A stretch of 64,000 nt of DNA from Lepas anatifera (GCA_034440635.1 JAOTON010001271.1:806001-870000), one strand, 5' to 3'; positions 34,899 through 46,557 are shown, numbered from the stretch's first letter. Made by a program: numbers and translations. Notes: generated from the sequence alone by a model not told the origin.

Positions 34899-35908
34899 TA
34901 CCTAACAGCCCTCCTCGGTGAACCTAACTTCATCCCGCTCCTCAGCTGGATTCCAGCTCTCCCACCTTCATTTGCATGAGCATATGCGTTTGCTCCCCCT
35001 TCTGCAGCCACTTGACATGTCGGTTTGGACTGGAGGCTAGCCTGTTGTTTTGTGCCCCATAATGCGAGCTTATCAAGTCGATCATTATTTTGGCTGCGTA
35101 TGGGTGGGGCATGGTCGCGTATGTGTATCGCTTCGCATATCTCGATTCGGCGAGCACTGTTGGTGTGGATGACTTTGGTGTTGTTGGTGAGGCCACTGCG
35201 AGTGAGCGTTCTGTTATGGATGGCTGTCATGTGATTTTTTATTGACGACTCGCGGAGATGGGTGGTAAGTCTACGAGCAGGGGAGGAAAAAAGATCAAAC
35301 CTGTCGCAAACCAGAATTTATATGACCAAAACTGTCACATCTAGGATAAGTTGAATGCTGGTAAAACACGACATACATAGCTTGGAAAATCGGCCATAGA
35401 TCTGCCTAAAACTCCAATTAAGCATAAGTTCCTTAGCACGCCATATCTTACTCTCTAAGAATGGTGGAGAGGGGGTTGGCAAGTGCTCCCTTGCCTCCTG
35501 GATCTGCCCATGTATCGAGTTTTTAGCTGCGTAAAGGCTCAGCTCCCTGGGAGCTTTTTGTTTTCTCCGCAGCTGCTGGAGTTCCGATTTGGTAGACGTT
35601 TTCTGTCGCACTGAATATGTCCAGTAGCCAAGTTCTGTCGTAATCCCTGGTTGGCAGGTTGACGGGTTTTTCCACCCCTGTCTACGAGACAAAGTTGTTA
35701 GCGTAAAGCCTACGTAATGTACGTTACGGAGCCTGCAATCTCCGTCTGGACAATCGAACTGGTACATTACGTTGGCTTTGTCTAACATCTTACGACACGG
35801 CATGCGTGCCAGGCCACTGTGTATTGCCACTGGTAAACAGAAAGCAAGATGGCGACCGTAACCCGAGCAGGTATTTGAAACCATAGTCAAACGACAATGG
35901 CCGAGCAA
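34899..35908 (-). pseudogene. Penelope-like retroelement remnant with GIY-YIG endonuclease
   Basis: On the minus strand: CRKMLDKANVMYQFDCPDGD (Cys pair), RNVHYVGFTLTTLSRR (GIY-YIG core with the YVG triplet and Arg). After an insertion come RRLTTHLRESSIKNHMTAIH, HTNSARRIEICEAIHIRDHA and PPIRSQNNDRLDKLAL. This is the order of the C-terminal GIY-YIG domain of Penelope-like elements, which cuts the target DNA. The RT part upstream is absent. The Glu of RRIEICEA is kept. Removing the hAT insertion (35278-35680) and one target copy restores a single frame, so the element was intact here when hit. Confidence 0.82.
35278..35680. mobile_element. hAT-type MITE (403 bp) with 8-bp target duplication
   Basis: The imperfect inverted termini are CAGGGGAGGAAAAAAGATCA and, at the other end, CAGGGGTGGAAAAACCCGTC, both continuing with AACCTG. 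It is flanked by TCTACGAG at 35270-35277 and 35681-35688. A CAGGG terminus with an 8-bp duplication is diagnostic for hAT elements. It splits the Penelope-like GIY-YIG domain between SRR and LTTHL. It has no transposase. Confidence 0.88.
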
Positions 35909-36730
35909 GGGTGCAACAACACCCTAGCTTTACCTACCAGCTATTTACAATGCCACTACAACGCCTAGCATTCAGTTAGTGCAGCGCTGGTGCGCAAGCT
36001 AGGTATGAACCAGGTATGAACGAGGCGCGCACTATTGTGGCACAAGGCAAGGTTGTCATTCCGTAGTAATTGCATTGCTTTATGCTAGTGACGTAACCAG
36101 GGTTGTTTTACTTCGGTAATTGAACTACGGTGCAACTATTGTTCTGCAATGGTAAAACTTGTAGAAACAATTTTAAGCTTGTACCTTGCAATAAATTCTT
36201 TCTGTGAAGTAACCGCTTTTGCATATGGAAGCCTTTAAAAAATCCCTCCAGACAAATCTAGAGGCTGAAAAAACCGGATCTAGAGGCTTGGGAGTCTTTT
36301 GAAAAACCGAACCTGGAGGTCGGTTCTTTCAAAAAATACACCCGCGATGTTGGGATATTTCCAAAATATGAATCCATTAATTTAGATTTATTTATCAAAT
36401 CTCATGCCAGGAAAAGCTCAAAATCAAGAATTCAGAGTCTTGGCTTTCAATTCTGAATGACGATATTTATCTAACTTCTATAGTTTCACTGAAATGAATG
36501 CCAGTTTTTTTGGCTTGGGAAATGTTGCAAAAACTAACACAACACTCCCAAGGTTGATTTCAATTTATTCACGTTGTGAAAACGGCTAGTATGTCAAAGA
36601 ACATAGATGGATGCAGGAAAGCAAAATATTGTGACAAGATGCATATTGCCAATGTCTAAAAGGCATGTACTCATCTTTCTCGGTTATGGATACTTAAACA
36701 TTGCCCAACTTGTATCCGCCCATGCCAATT
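35909..36730. other. No gene seen
   Basis: A tctagaggct motif recurs at 36259-36298. No coding signal. Confidence 0.5.
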
Positions 36731-36748
36731 CATTCATATATTCATATA

Positions 36749-36812
<64 letters not shown>

Positions 36813-36825
36813 TATATTCATAATT
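36731..36825. repeat. (TA)n microsatellite with ATTCATAT borders
   Basis: A TA run of about 58 bp, flanked on both sides by attcatat repeats, which makes the whole tract a near-palindrome. Confidence 0.95.
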
Positions 36826-37292
36826 CATAGGTTGACCAAGGATCTTGTCACCTTGATCAACCAATGAATGAACTTTTCTGTATTTGGTCTTACATTTTTG
36901 GCTCACATAATGCAGGTAATATAGCAAAATACTCATGCACATTCGTGAAACCAACTTAACTACAGTACCTGAACTCGCCAAAGATATCCTAATATCGTGC
37001 GATATGAGTTTGACAGTATGCTTAGATTTGTACCTCACAGCTCTCCTGTATAGAACGTATTCACTCTGCAAGAATGCAATCCAATTACATTTGCAACAAC
37101 CCACCCTCATCGTTTTGAGTTTCCGGAGCCAAATCTGCCAACAAAATTATGTGTACGTGAATACACTATCACTTGGCATATGATTCATAACGTTCAAACC
37201 TTCTAACTGGTCTCAATGTTGTTACGGACGGTTTTATTGTACGAGGAACAATAAAAGCACAAGATTATACTTGGTTTGTTGAAAAACCCTCC
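36826..37292. other. No gene seen
   Basis: Short frames on both strands with no recognizable domain. Confidence 0.5.
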
Positions 37293-38198
37293 TTAACCCT
37301 CGCCCCTTGGGAGGTGTATGAACGCACCCTTGGGCTTTACCGGCCGCACAAAAAAGCGGTGTTTGGGTCATCTCAGGTCAGGTCACCAGTGCAGGTCAAG
37401 TGACCTCATCGCCAAAAATGTTTAAGGCAGCATAAGTAAGAAAAGGATGAATATATCGAATAGAAGCATATACCACATAATTGGCCCACCGAGTACTACA
37501 ACATATATTCCGGGATTTTCATATTGATGACCTAAGGTCAGATAAGGATCATGACCTTTCCATTGGAAATGCATGGGAAACCAGGAATTAGGCCGTATTT
37601 GTGTAGATAAAGCTGAGAATACCTTCATGTTCTCCAAATCATAGTATCCTGGGCCCCTTTCTAGCTTCAGGCTGCAATGTTTTACTAATGACCTCTGAGA
37701 GGTCATCTGGGCTACTTGAGCAGATTTTCAGACTTGGGTCAATAACTTTGCAGGAAAGGATGATAAAGCTTTATTTGGATACCATTACGTTTAGATTGTG
37801 ACTGCGAGTCGATTGATGTGCATATTGACTATGCTAGATCAGATAGTGGCCTTGACCTGACCCCAGGCCATTTTTTATTTTGACCTAGTATAGTAATATT
37901 ATACATCATTCGAATTGCTGTAACGAGAGGAAGTGAATGGTGCCTAAAATGTTTCTAACTCACTCCTGTCAGACCCTAGAGCCCCGAAACCCTCCTCTAA
38001 TATGCCACCTTCTTTGACCTGTCATGACCCCAATATTGACCTGAGCGAACAATTGATTAGGTAATGCAATTTCTTCATGAATTATTATGAGCTATCCACA
38101 AGCGTTGAAGCTTTTTCGCTATCCCATCTAGAAGCCTAGTTCGAGGTTTTTTATCAACCCCCACCAAAGCGAAGCTGGCTCGGAGGCCCACCTGTTAA
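37293..38198 (+). mobile_element. TTAA family D element, copy D1
   Basis: It is 906 bp from TTAA 37293 (ttaaccctcgccccttggga) to TTAA 38195. It has the subterminal block tcatctcaggtcaggtcacc and gcaggtcaagtgacctca, the core TGACCTAAGGTCA at 37528-37540 and the right half cctgtcatgaccccaatatt. No protein. It is collinear with D2. Confidence 0.8.
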
Positions 38199-38204
38199 TG
38201 CTGG

Positions 38205-38385
38205 GCAATAATTCCGACCCCGGGACATATGTCATTTCGAAAATTTTCAGGAAAAAATATCCAATTTAGTACTTGAAAAGTCAGGGAGTTTTAAGTGCTT
38301 ATCGTGAATCATTTTGGAGGTATTCTGTAACAACATGGGGGAGGGGCACAATATCCCCCGACATGAATAGGGTTAAACCCCCCTC
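38205..38385. repeat. Fragment of the family F element (right end)
   Basis: aatttcaggaaaaaatatcc, gaaaagtcagggagttt and ggcacaatatcccccgacat align with the right end of the 25.2-26.4 kb element. The left part is missing. Confidence 0.55.
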
Positions 38386-39087
38386 ATGACGGTGATGGAC
38401 GCGCCCTTGCTTTCTCTGCCAAACACAGCAAGCGTGCGTCAAGCAACAAGACAAGTGGGGCTTAAAGGCAACACGGGATTGATCAGGTTAACGGGGTGAA
38501 GACCGCCGCAAGCGATGAGAGTTACTCGTGAAGTTTTTCTACTAAGTAAGATAATTACGAAGTAAATCAATTAATGTATTTTTCTACAAAGGAAGAGGGA
38601 GACCTCGGGGTCGCTTGAGGTCTGCTCTAAAGGAGAAGGGCTTCACTCGGCGAAGCTTACAAAAGAAAAGGAAAACGGGAGTGATGTAGCCTACGCCAAT
38701 GAAGTGCTCTTCAACACCAGCACCCACCCTAGATCTAGAACTTGGGTAAGAAGGTTGGAGGGGAGGGGGTGGTAAATCAGGATGGTATATGACCCCTGGG
38801 GCCATTTAATTTATTCCGCAGGGTTCCAATCCGATGTCGTTTTCTTCCGGGGATGGGTCTTCAAAAGTCTTACCAGAAAGAAGCAGTGTCCTTCTAGTTC
38901 AGAACAGCTCTGTAACCAAGAGGTCTTATCCCCTAAAAACAGAGCCCAGTTAGTCAAACAGTGGCCTGCTGGCTAAAGTGATGTTGCCGCTTATAGAGGG
39001 TCTAACTAGCCATAAAATGTCGAGCAGGTCACAAAATTATATGCCTCTGTCAAAGGACCCTACAATCTACAGAGGTCTGCAGTGGAC
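38386..39087. other. No gene seen
   Basis: A spacer between mobile elements. Short frames only. Confidence 0.5.
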
Positions 39088-39927
39088 TTAACACGTGCAT
39101 TGACGGGGGGAGGGCGAGTACCCGCCCCCTCGGTTTTTCGGAGATAGCAGAAAAACGGTGGCGTGTAGCGCCGCTGTACCTGGCATATCTTTTCCTCATC
39201 ATTTTTCAACTTCTGTGAAAATTTTAAGGTTAGGTCATCTCAGGTCAGGTCACCAGTACAGGTCAAGTGACCTGACTCAAAACAAGTTTAAGATAGCATA
39301 AGTCGGAGCAGGGTGAACTTATCCAATTGAAACTCAAATCACATAATGGGCCCACCGAGTTCTCTAAAATATTTTCCGAAATTTTTGATATCGATGACCT
39401 AAGGTCAGGTACGAGGCATGACTTCTGCATTGGAAATATATGGGAAAATAATTTTTACTAAATAACTCAGTAGTGATAAATCAGATAGTGATAGAGCGTT
39501 TATTTTAGCTGCATTAGACTGCCTTGGCTTTGCGGTTCTAATGATATGCATTTTTAATTATTTGACCCTGACCTGACCTGGTCAGGTCAAATCCTTGATT
39601 TGACCTAGCAAGGTCAAATTATATCATTCGATTCGGCTTGCTGCGATGATTCATACAGTTTAAATCGTTTTGCTCTATCTTTACTTGTTCAGATGTTATG
39701 ACCGGAAAACTTGATTTACATGTTATCCCTACTACGGCATATTTTGGCCCCTCGTGACACTAAATGTGACCTGACAAAAATGGTTCAAATATTTTCGATG
39801 GGAAGTGGATGGGCTACCCAACGCCGTTTACCGTTTTTCGCTACCTACCGTGGTTCTTGAGAGTTTAGGGGGCGGGTATCCGCCCCTCGTCAAAAGGGGC
39901 TCAGACCCCCGTCAATGCGCGTGTTAA
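39088..39927 (+). mobile_element. TTAA family B element, copy B1
   Basis: It is 840 bp. Termini are TTAACACGTGCATTGACGGG and cccgtcaatgcgcgtgttaa, inverted and bounded by TTAA at both ends. It carries the core TGACCTAAGGTCA at 39395-39407, several GGTCA pairs (aggtcaagtgacct is an inverted pair with a 2-bp gap) and no coding frame. It is the best complete reference copy of the family here. Confidence 0.87.
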
Positions 39928-40081
39928 ATAGCCAATAGTGTCCTCAATCCCGTCTATAGAGGGTACATCTGACTAGAGAGAACCCTGCTGACAGTAGAAA
40001 GCCCTATCTGAGAACGGTCGGTCCTACTAGTTCAGAGCCTACTCTGTTAATGGTGGTACTGATACAGTGGGTGCTGCAGAT

Positions 40082-40934
40082 TTAAGACGCGCATTGACGG
40101 GGGTCTGAGCCACCTTCAGATTAACGAGGGGGTCGGTACCCGCCCCCCTAAGATCTCGAGAACCACGGTAGGTAGCAAAAAACAGTAAACGGCTTTGGGT
40201 AGCCCATCCGCTTCTCTATCGAAAATATTTGAACCATTTTTTTGTCAGGTCACATTTAAGGTCACCAGAGGTCAAAAACATGCCGTCACATGCCGTCATA
40301 GGGATAACATGTAAATTAAGTTTTTCGGCCATTACATCTGAACAAGTAAAGATAGAGCAAAACGACTTGAACACTATGAATCCTCGCAGCAAGCCGAATC
40401 GAATGATATATGATTTGACCTTGCTAGGTCAAATCAAAGATTTGACCTGAATTGAGGTCAGGTCATGGTCAAATTATATAAAATGCATATCATTAGAACC
40501 GCAAAGCCAAGGCGAGTCTAATGAAGCTAAAATAAACGCTCTATCACCATCTGTTAGTGAGTTATTCAGTAAAAACCATATTTCCCATGTATTACCAATG
40601 GAGAGGTCATGCTTCGCACCTGACCTTAGGTCATCAATATCAAAAATACCGGAACATATGTTAGAGAACTCGGTGGGGCCATTATGTGATATGAGTTTCA
40701 ATCGGATAAGTTCACCCTGCTCCGACTTATGCTATCTTAAACTTATTTTGAGGTCGGTTCAGTCGACCTGTACTGGTGACCTGACCTGAGATGACCCATC
40801 CTTAAAATTTTCACAGAAGTTGCAAAGTGATGAGGGAAAAGGTATAAGTACGGCGGCGCTGCGCGCCGCCGTTTTTCTGCTGTCTCCGAAAAACCCGAGG
40901 GGGCGGTACCCGCCCCCGTCAATGCGCGTGTTAA
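40082..40934 (-). mobile_element. TTAA family B element, copy B2 (reverse)
   Basis: It is 853 bp, TTAA to TTAA, in the opposite orientation to B1 and only 154 bp from it. The core TGACCTTAGGTCA is at 40621-40633. The pair could fold into a large inverted repeat. Confidence 0.87.
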
Positions 40935-40966
40935 AACACCTTTGCTTGCCACAATGATATTTTCAC

Positions 40967-41430
40967 TTAACTTTCGCCCCAGTGGGGGGGAGGTATTTGA
41001 ACACCCCCTCGGGTTTCTCCAGCGGCACCATAAAAAACGGCGGCGCGAGGCACCGCCGTACTTGGTACACTTTATCCTCAATCAATTCTGAAACTTTTCC
41101 AACTTAAGGTCATACCATTTTTGGACACCTCAACAGTGCCAAAAAAAAAAAAAACAAAAAAAAAAAAAAAAAAAAACAACTCAAGGTCATACCATTTCAG
41201 GTCAGGTCACCAGTGACGGTCAAGTGACCTCACCTCCAAAAAAGTCTTAGATAGCATAAGCAAGTACAGGGTTAATCTATCCAATTAAAACTAATAGTTA
41301 TCACACAGTGGGCCCACCGAGCGCTACAAAATGTATTCTGGTATATTTTATATCGATGACCTAGGGTCAGACACAGATCATGACCTCTCGATTGGAAATA
41401 CGAGGGAAAAACAGGAAGAAAACAGCAAAC
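40967..41430 (+). mobile_element. TTAA family D element, copy D3 (3' truncated)
   Basis: It starts TTAACTTTCGCCCCAGTGGG and runs through the subterminal block and a variant core (tgacctagggtca, about 41356). It stops after gattggaaatacgaggg; the right half is absent. A poly(A) insert interrupts it at 41121-41177. Confidence 0.75.
41121..41177 (+). mobile_element. Minimal retroposed insert with poly(A) tail and 20-bp duplication
   Basis: The insert is ttggacacctcaacagtgcc followed by an A-rich tract of about 36 bp. It is flanked by aacttaaggtcataccattt (41101-41120) and aactcaaggtcataccattt (41178-41197), one mismatch in 20. Poly(A) plus a long target duplication is the signature of LINE-driven retroposition. 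The 5' end is truncated to about 20 bp, so the source cannot be named. Confidence 0.7.
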
Positions 41431-42315
41431 AAGGAAACAGGCCCACTGGGGCGGGTAATATAGAGGGTTCGGCTGGTTAGACGGGCTCCTGTTCGCTACA
41501 GCTGCCTGTCAGTCGAAATGTTCTTACTGCTCGAAGAAACCCAGCTGGCCGGGGTGGCTTTGATGGTCAAAATGAATGCGACACCAAAATAAAATATGGT
41601 GCCATATTTCGGCTGCAGAATGGCGAATAAGCGTAATATTTCACTTTCCCTCTGTTAGGAATAAAAAGTCTCTACGTCAGCGTGACGTCAAATCGGCGCA
41701 TGAGCTGGTAACCTTTTGTGACAGATTGAACCTGTTTGATTTTTTTCCAAATGAAAACAGATACAAGTCAAGCATTTTTAGCTAAACGAGGTTACCATTA
41801 ATAATTGAAGTGGCCCTTTTTCGATATCGTATATTTGTCTTGATTAATAAATCTATTTCGTTTTTTACCTAATTTGCATTGCTGATATATTCATTATTCA
41901 TTTCATTCTTTAAAATCTTGTGTCTATAGTTTCTATGCTATATGAATGTTAGGAGCCGAAATCCTCTACCCTGTGGCCTCAATACAGGCCTAAAAAACAC
42001 GTTTCTTTTATCTGCGTCCAACAGTCAACAGCTATTCCAATCAATTCTGGGCCGCTCTACCCACTCAGACGCGTGGCGAGCCTCGCAGGGGTCACAACAA
42101 AAACGTAAAGGTCACACTGCAACGTGACCGCAGGCGGCCCAACGGCATTAACATTGGGCGTTCAAGAGTAGGCGGACAGCGGGCGATTGTTTTGCTGGAG
42201 GAAAAGGCCGACAAAACTGTTTTCTGACGTTTTGGAGTATTGCAACGTGCTAGTTGATGTTGCTTATTTTTTAAACCAGTTATTACGGACTTTCAATGCC
42301 AGCGCCAGTTCATGG
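41431..42315. other. No gene seen
   Basis: Unique-looking sequence; frames under 70 codons. Confidence 0.5.
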
Positions 42316-42535
42316 GAATATTAGATCTCACCATTTGTGGAGAAATTGGTTGGCATTTTCAGAACTGAAATATTCTTCGCTTGGCATGGGTATATAACAC
42401 CTCACCATTTGCGGATAAATTGGTTGGTATTTTCAGAACTGAAATATTCTTCGCTTGGCATGGGTATATCAGATCTCACCATTTGCGGAGAAATTGGTTG
42501 GCATTTTCTGTGCTGAAATCTTCTTCGCTTGGGCC
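42316..42535. repeat. 74-bp tandem repeat, three copies
   Basis: The unit includes atctcaccatttgcggagaa, attggttggcattttcagaa and ctgaaatattcttcgcttgg. Copies 1 and 2 are almost identical, and copy 3 has several changes near its end (tctgtgctgaaatcttc). The unit length of 74 bp is not a multiple of three and the frames are not conserved. Confidence 0.9.
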
Positions 42536-44069
42536 CACTCTTCGGCCAACTAACGCAATGCGACATGCTTTGCAACTGATGGGAAAAGGGGAGGAAGACT
42601 GCCAAGGAGTGGACTGTTAAGGAAATGTTTATTTGTTCGTAAAGGATGAGTTTCGGGATGAATTAAGCATGAAGCTAGAGGTTTTGGCGTGTTAAACATG
42701 ATCGATACCTCAGTCGAAGTCCTACAAGTAAAGGTACCAAACGCCTACAGCCTGTGAAAGCTCATAGCGTAGAAAAGGAAGCGAAACTTTCCTTTACTGA
42801 AAATTTATGCAGATATTAGATGTGATACTTCTTGTTCAAATGAGTGTCCTTTTAGGTTAAGGCGACTGGCTTAATCTCAAAGATCTTAGGCGCTGCTCAA
42901 ATCCTTTTGGGCGCCTCATCAACTGCAACATTTTAAGCTGAAGTGTTTGCTCAACTTGTACCAAGGGTGTCGTCTTAGGATTATGAAGTTTTATGACGTT
43001 GACCAATCACCTAATTAGATGCGACACATACTTTTAGGACAATTATTCCTATTTGTTTTGGGTTAACTTTAACGCAACAGAACTTTAACGTCTATGATTA
43101 TTAACCCATTAACTCCCGCACCTATTTCCAGCTTTCAGATTTGTGAAAAAAATGTTTTCCTATACCTAGAACATGCCAAATAAGATATTCTGAAAGTTTT
43201 AAGCCGATACCACTTTTATGCTCTGAGATATGACACCGGAAAATAATGACCCGCTGGGCGTTTGGGACATCAGCTGGCACTGTGTGGCCGGCTCTCGGGC
43301 GGCGCACTCACCGCACTGAGCGGCCCGATGCGCATCGCTCTTACTACAGTTTCGTGAAATGTTTTTATTTCCTCTGGTATTATGGTCCTAGAAAAATGTT
43401 AAGACAGTTTTATGCTCTCCAGGTTTATTTATAGACAATACTAACAGCATATTCGCAAATAGCACACAATACTAGTTAATCTAGACTGGTGATTTGCGGG
43501 GGAGGGGAGACGGACTAAAATTTTGAAAATCACAGTATTTTATGAATATTGGTGAATATCAGAGGATTTTTGAAACCGCTTCTTTTATCTCTATCCCCCT
43601 GTTCCAGTCTCCTCTGACTTTGTCACTAATGATCAGTGACCTTCAACGAGTAATCCTAATATTCAGCATACAGATGAAAAGTGTTGGAAACTCAATCCGT
43701 TATCTCCCCCCACGCAGTGTACATTAGCTCGATTAAACTCCAACTCTCTAAACGGGTTCATTGCCATCTTTCCCCGACTTTTTTTGGAGCAAGTAGCTTG
43801 CTTCATGCTGCATCAATGTGAACCTCCACATTTCCAGGCACGCCCCTGGTCATTGTAACGCCGGTCAGCTTATCATCTTTCGCATCCTCATGACTAATAT
43901 ATTTTTGTGATGGAATAATAATGATATCCACCGAATCCGCTCTGCTATCTTGCGCATTTAAAATTATTTATTTTGCTTCTTTTCCTGCAAAAATATTTGA
44001 TCTTTGGCATTGCCAACAACTATACTTTCATAGATTGATGTCTCCAAGGCTGAAGATTTCTTCCTGATC
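42536..44069. other. No gene seen; MITE fragment at 43.1-43.3 kb
   Basis: 43105-43330 contains 'taacccattaactcccgcac' and aatgacccgctgggcg. The latter 16-mer is shared with the termini of the 44970-45341 element. The rest is unassigned. Confidence 0.4.
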
Positions 44070-44200
44070 CAGGAGGGATTCTGGATGGCTTAACGCTGGC
44101 ACTGCAATACAAGCTCTAAAAAAAGTTTGCGGGAGACCAAAAACCAGGAGGGTCCTGACCTGGATTTTTACCCCTAACCCCAGGGATGTCCACTCATGGT
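44070..44200. repeat. Dispersed repeat shared with 60850-60980
   Basis: The sequence gatccaggagggattctgg, then taacgctggca, aatacaagctct and aaaaaccaggagggtcctga recurs in the same order near 60.85-60.98 kb (taacgctggcac, aatacaagacct, aaaatccagggtgggggg). No coding capacity. Confidence 0.55.
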
Positions 44201-44969
44201 TGTTTCATTGATCGAAACCAAGTCGCGACACTGCTTATTGCGTTTTAGACAGAAGTTTCAGAACTTCCCATGCTTTGGCCCATTTACATCGCACCAGACG
44301 TTTTACACTGCACCATCTTGTCACAACAAACCAGCGCGGCGGTCGCAATAATTCCCCTTCATTGGTTTTCTATCAATGGCGAACACAAGGGGGCTAGGGA
44401 GGCTCAAGACCCTCCCACCGAAATGTCAGTGTGCCTATAGTAAATGCATAGCTGGAAACTGTTCTGAGGCAATACAGGGAAGGCTCGAGACCCCCTAACC
44501 CCATCTCCACCCAATGAAGTCCTCGATCCGTCTCTGTTCTCTATCCTCTCTATCCACTACACACAATCCATCAAGGTAAAAGACACGGCTCTGCTAGTTT
44601 TATAGTGTAGTCAGTGCTAATATTTTCGGTAAGTCTTTAATACCCCTGAAAATTGTCTTTGATATCGCCTTCAGAAAACGTCGGAACCATCTTGCATGTT
44701 TTCATTAAACATATTTGATAATCATTCCAAAAACAAGGCAGACCCCGAAAACGTTGGAAGGCATTTCATGAACTTCAAAGTTTCTAAACGTATCAACATT
44801 GCACTAAGAATCTTCAGATTTGAGGAAAAACCTCTAAACTGGCAACCCTAAAATGGCAGCCCCCATGATGCATCTCTTCCCTTTAGGTAACAATATGCAC
44901 TTAATCCACCAGACGGGAGGACAGGATACATCATTTTCCTGAATTTCAGTGGCCCACAGATGTCGGCAA

Positions 44970-45341
44970 CGCCCAGCGGGTCATTTTTGTCCGCTTCGTA
45001 TTTGACGATGTCTCATAGTAAAGCCTTCCAAGCAAATCTTACTGCTTCTCCACCATCTGATTCCTTATGGTCTTGGCTTAATATCAAGCATGCCAACTCT
45101 TTTCGGCTTTCCATATATTATTGCGAAAAACAAAATTTGCAAAGCTATTTTCACGTTGGCCAAAACCTCACCAAAATAAATTTCACCAAAATCGTCCCAT
45201 GAAATCCTAGGATTTTGCAAATTCATTTTCTGGCTTGTCCACGCTTTGAAACACGCATCCATATCATAAACGTGGAATCACTTCACTGGTGCCGATTCTG
45301 CAGCCTGTCAAAGTCAGAGGCCAAAAATGACCCGCTGGGCG
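44970..45341. mobile_element. MITE with perfect 20-bp inverted termini CGCCCAGCGGGTCATTTTTG
   Basis: CGCCCAGCGGGTCATTTTTG starts at 44970 and its exact reverse complement ends at 45341. The 372-bp element is AT-rich inside and non-coding. Its right end touches the left end of family C copy C3. I could not settle the target duplication. Confidence 0.7.
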
Positions 45342-45344
45342 GGT

Positions 45345-46557
45345 ATAACCCTTGTCCTTGCCCCGGTGGCGGGTATGAGCCACTTTCGCCCTGGTGGGAG
45401 GGGGGGCTAAAAAGACCCCCACGATCTCAAAAACTAAGAGAGTTAGAAAAAAGCGCACAACGGAAATCAAAAAATCTTTCGAAAATGATATCGAAAATAC
45501 TTCGGTCATTTTTCTCCTCAGGTCAATATCAAGTTCACCAGAGGTCAAAATAGGTCAAAATCGCTAATATGAGGTGTACTAAGAAAACCTCATATATCTC
45601 AGAAACTATTATAGCTAGAAACATTTTTCCAACACCATTCAAAAGCTCTTGAGTTGCTCTTTTATGCTAGTGGCATTCATTTTCGTGTCAGGTCAAAGGC
45701 CTAGGGAGCTACAGGTCAATGAATATTGGGAATGTTCTTGGGAATGTCCATAGCCACCCATGCATAAGGGTGTTCACTTTTTCGCTAATAACTTTCAAAC
45801 CAAGCAAGATGCAGCCATAGTTGATGCACCATTACAATCCTCTCGTCAATACAAATCGATTGATGTATAATATTGCTTTGCCAGGTCCAATTTAAAAATG
45901 TGACCTGACCCAGGTCAACGGTCTGACCCAACTTGACCTAGTATAGTCATGATGTGTATAATTTGACTTGCAGTGACTATACAAACACCTTCGGTGACAA
46001 AATAAAAGATCCATCTTTGTTTATTCAAAATTTATAGAATAAAACACCAAAAAATGCTTATTTGACCTAAGGTAACCTTTCAAAGGTCACAAGTCAAAAT
46101 GTTTGGCATAAGCTTCAGAAATGGGCTAAAAGCAAGTTGTTACCGATGTTTGAAGTTGATTCCATCCATACTTACTGAGAAAAGCTCATTTCGTGATTTT
46201 CCCCATGTATTTACAATGGGGAGGTCATGCTCTGCACATGGCCTTAGGTCACCAATATCAAAAATCCCGGGATATATGTTGTAGCTCCTGGTGGGCCCAA
46301 TATGTGGTATGAGTTTCAACTTGATTGATTAACCCTTCTTTTAGTTATGCAGTCCCAAGCATTTTTGAGGTGAGGTCACTTCACCTGGCCTGGTGACCTA
46401 ACCTGATATGACCTTGAGCTAAAATTTTCAGGAAAGATGTAAAAGGGAGGAAGGAACAGGTAGAATAAGTTTGGCGGGGCTGCACGCCGCCGTTTTTTGG
46501 TCACTTCGGAAAAACCCGAGGGGGGCCTAAAAAGACCCCCACCCGGGCGAAGGTTAA
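45345..46557 (+). mobile_element. TTAA family C element, copy C3
   Basis: About 1213 bp. The left end is decayed (ataacccttgtccttgcccc); the right end is accgggcgaaggttaa-like (acccgggcgaaggttaa). The interior is collinear with C4 and the core carries one change (GGCCTTAGGTCA). No protein. Confidence 0.82.

Noticed and set aside
36607..37110. Frames of 86 and 122 codons with Tyr-Ile repeats
   Set aside because: They are translations of the TA microsatellite at 36731-36825.
39088..41200. Reading the regularly spaced GGTCA repeats as a CRISPR-like array
   Set aside because: Spacing is irregular, units are short palindromes inside transposon copies, and the DNA is eukaryotic.
45215..45553. Frames of 94-112 codons over the family C left end (also near 336-608, 59374 and 61330)
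   Set aside because: The same frames recur only because the MITE ends recur. They lack a stable start and no domain is present.
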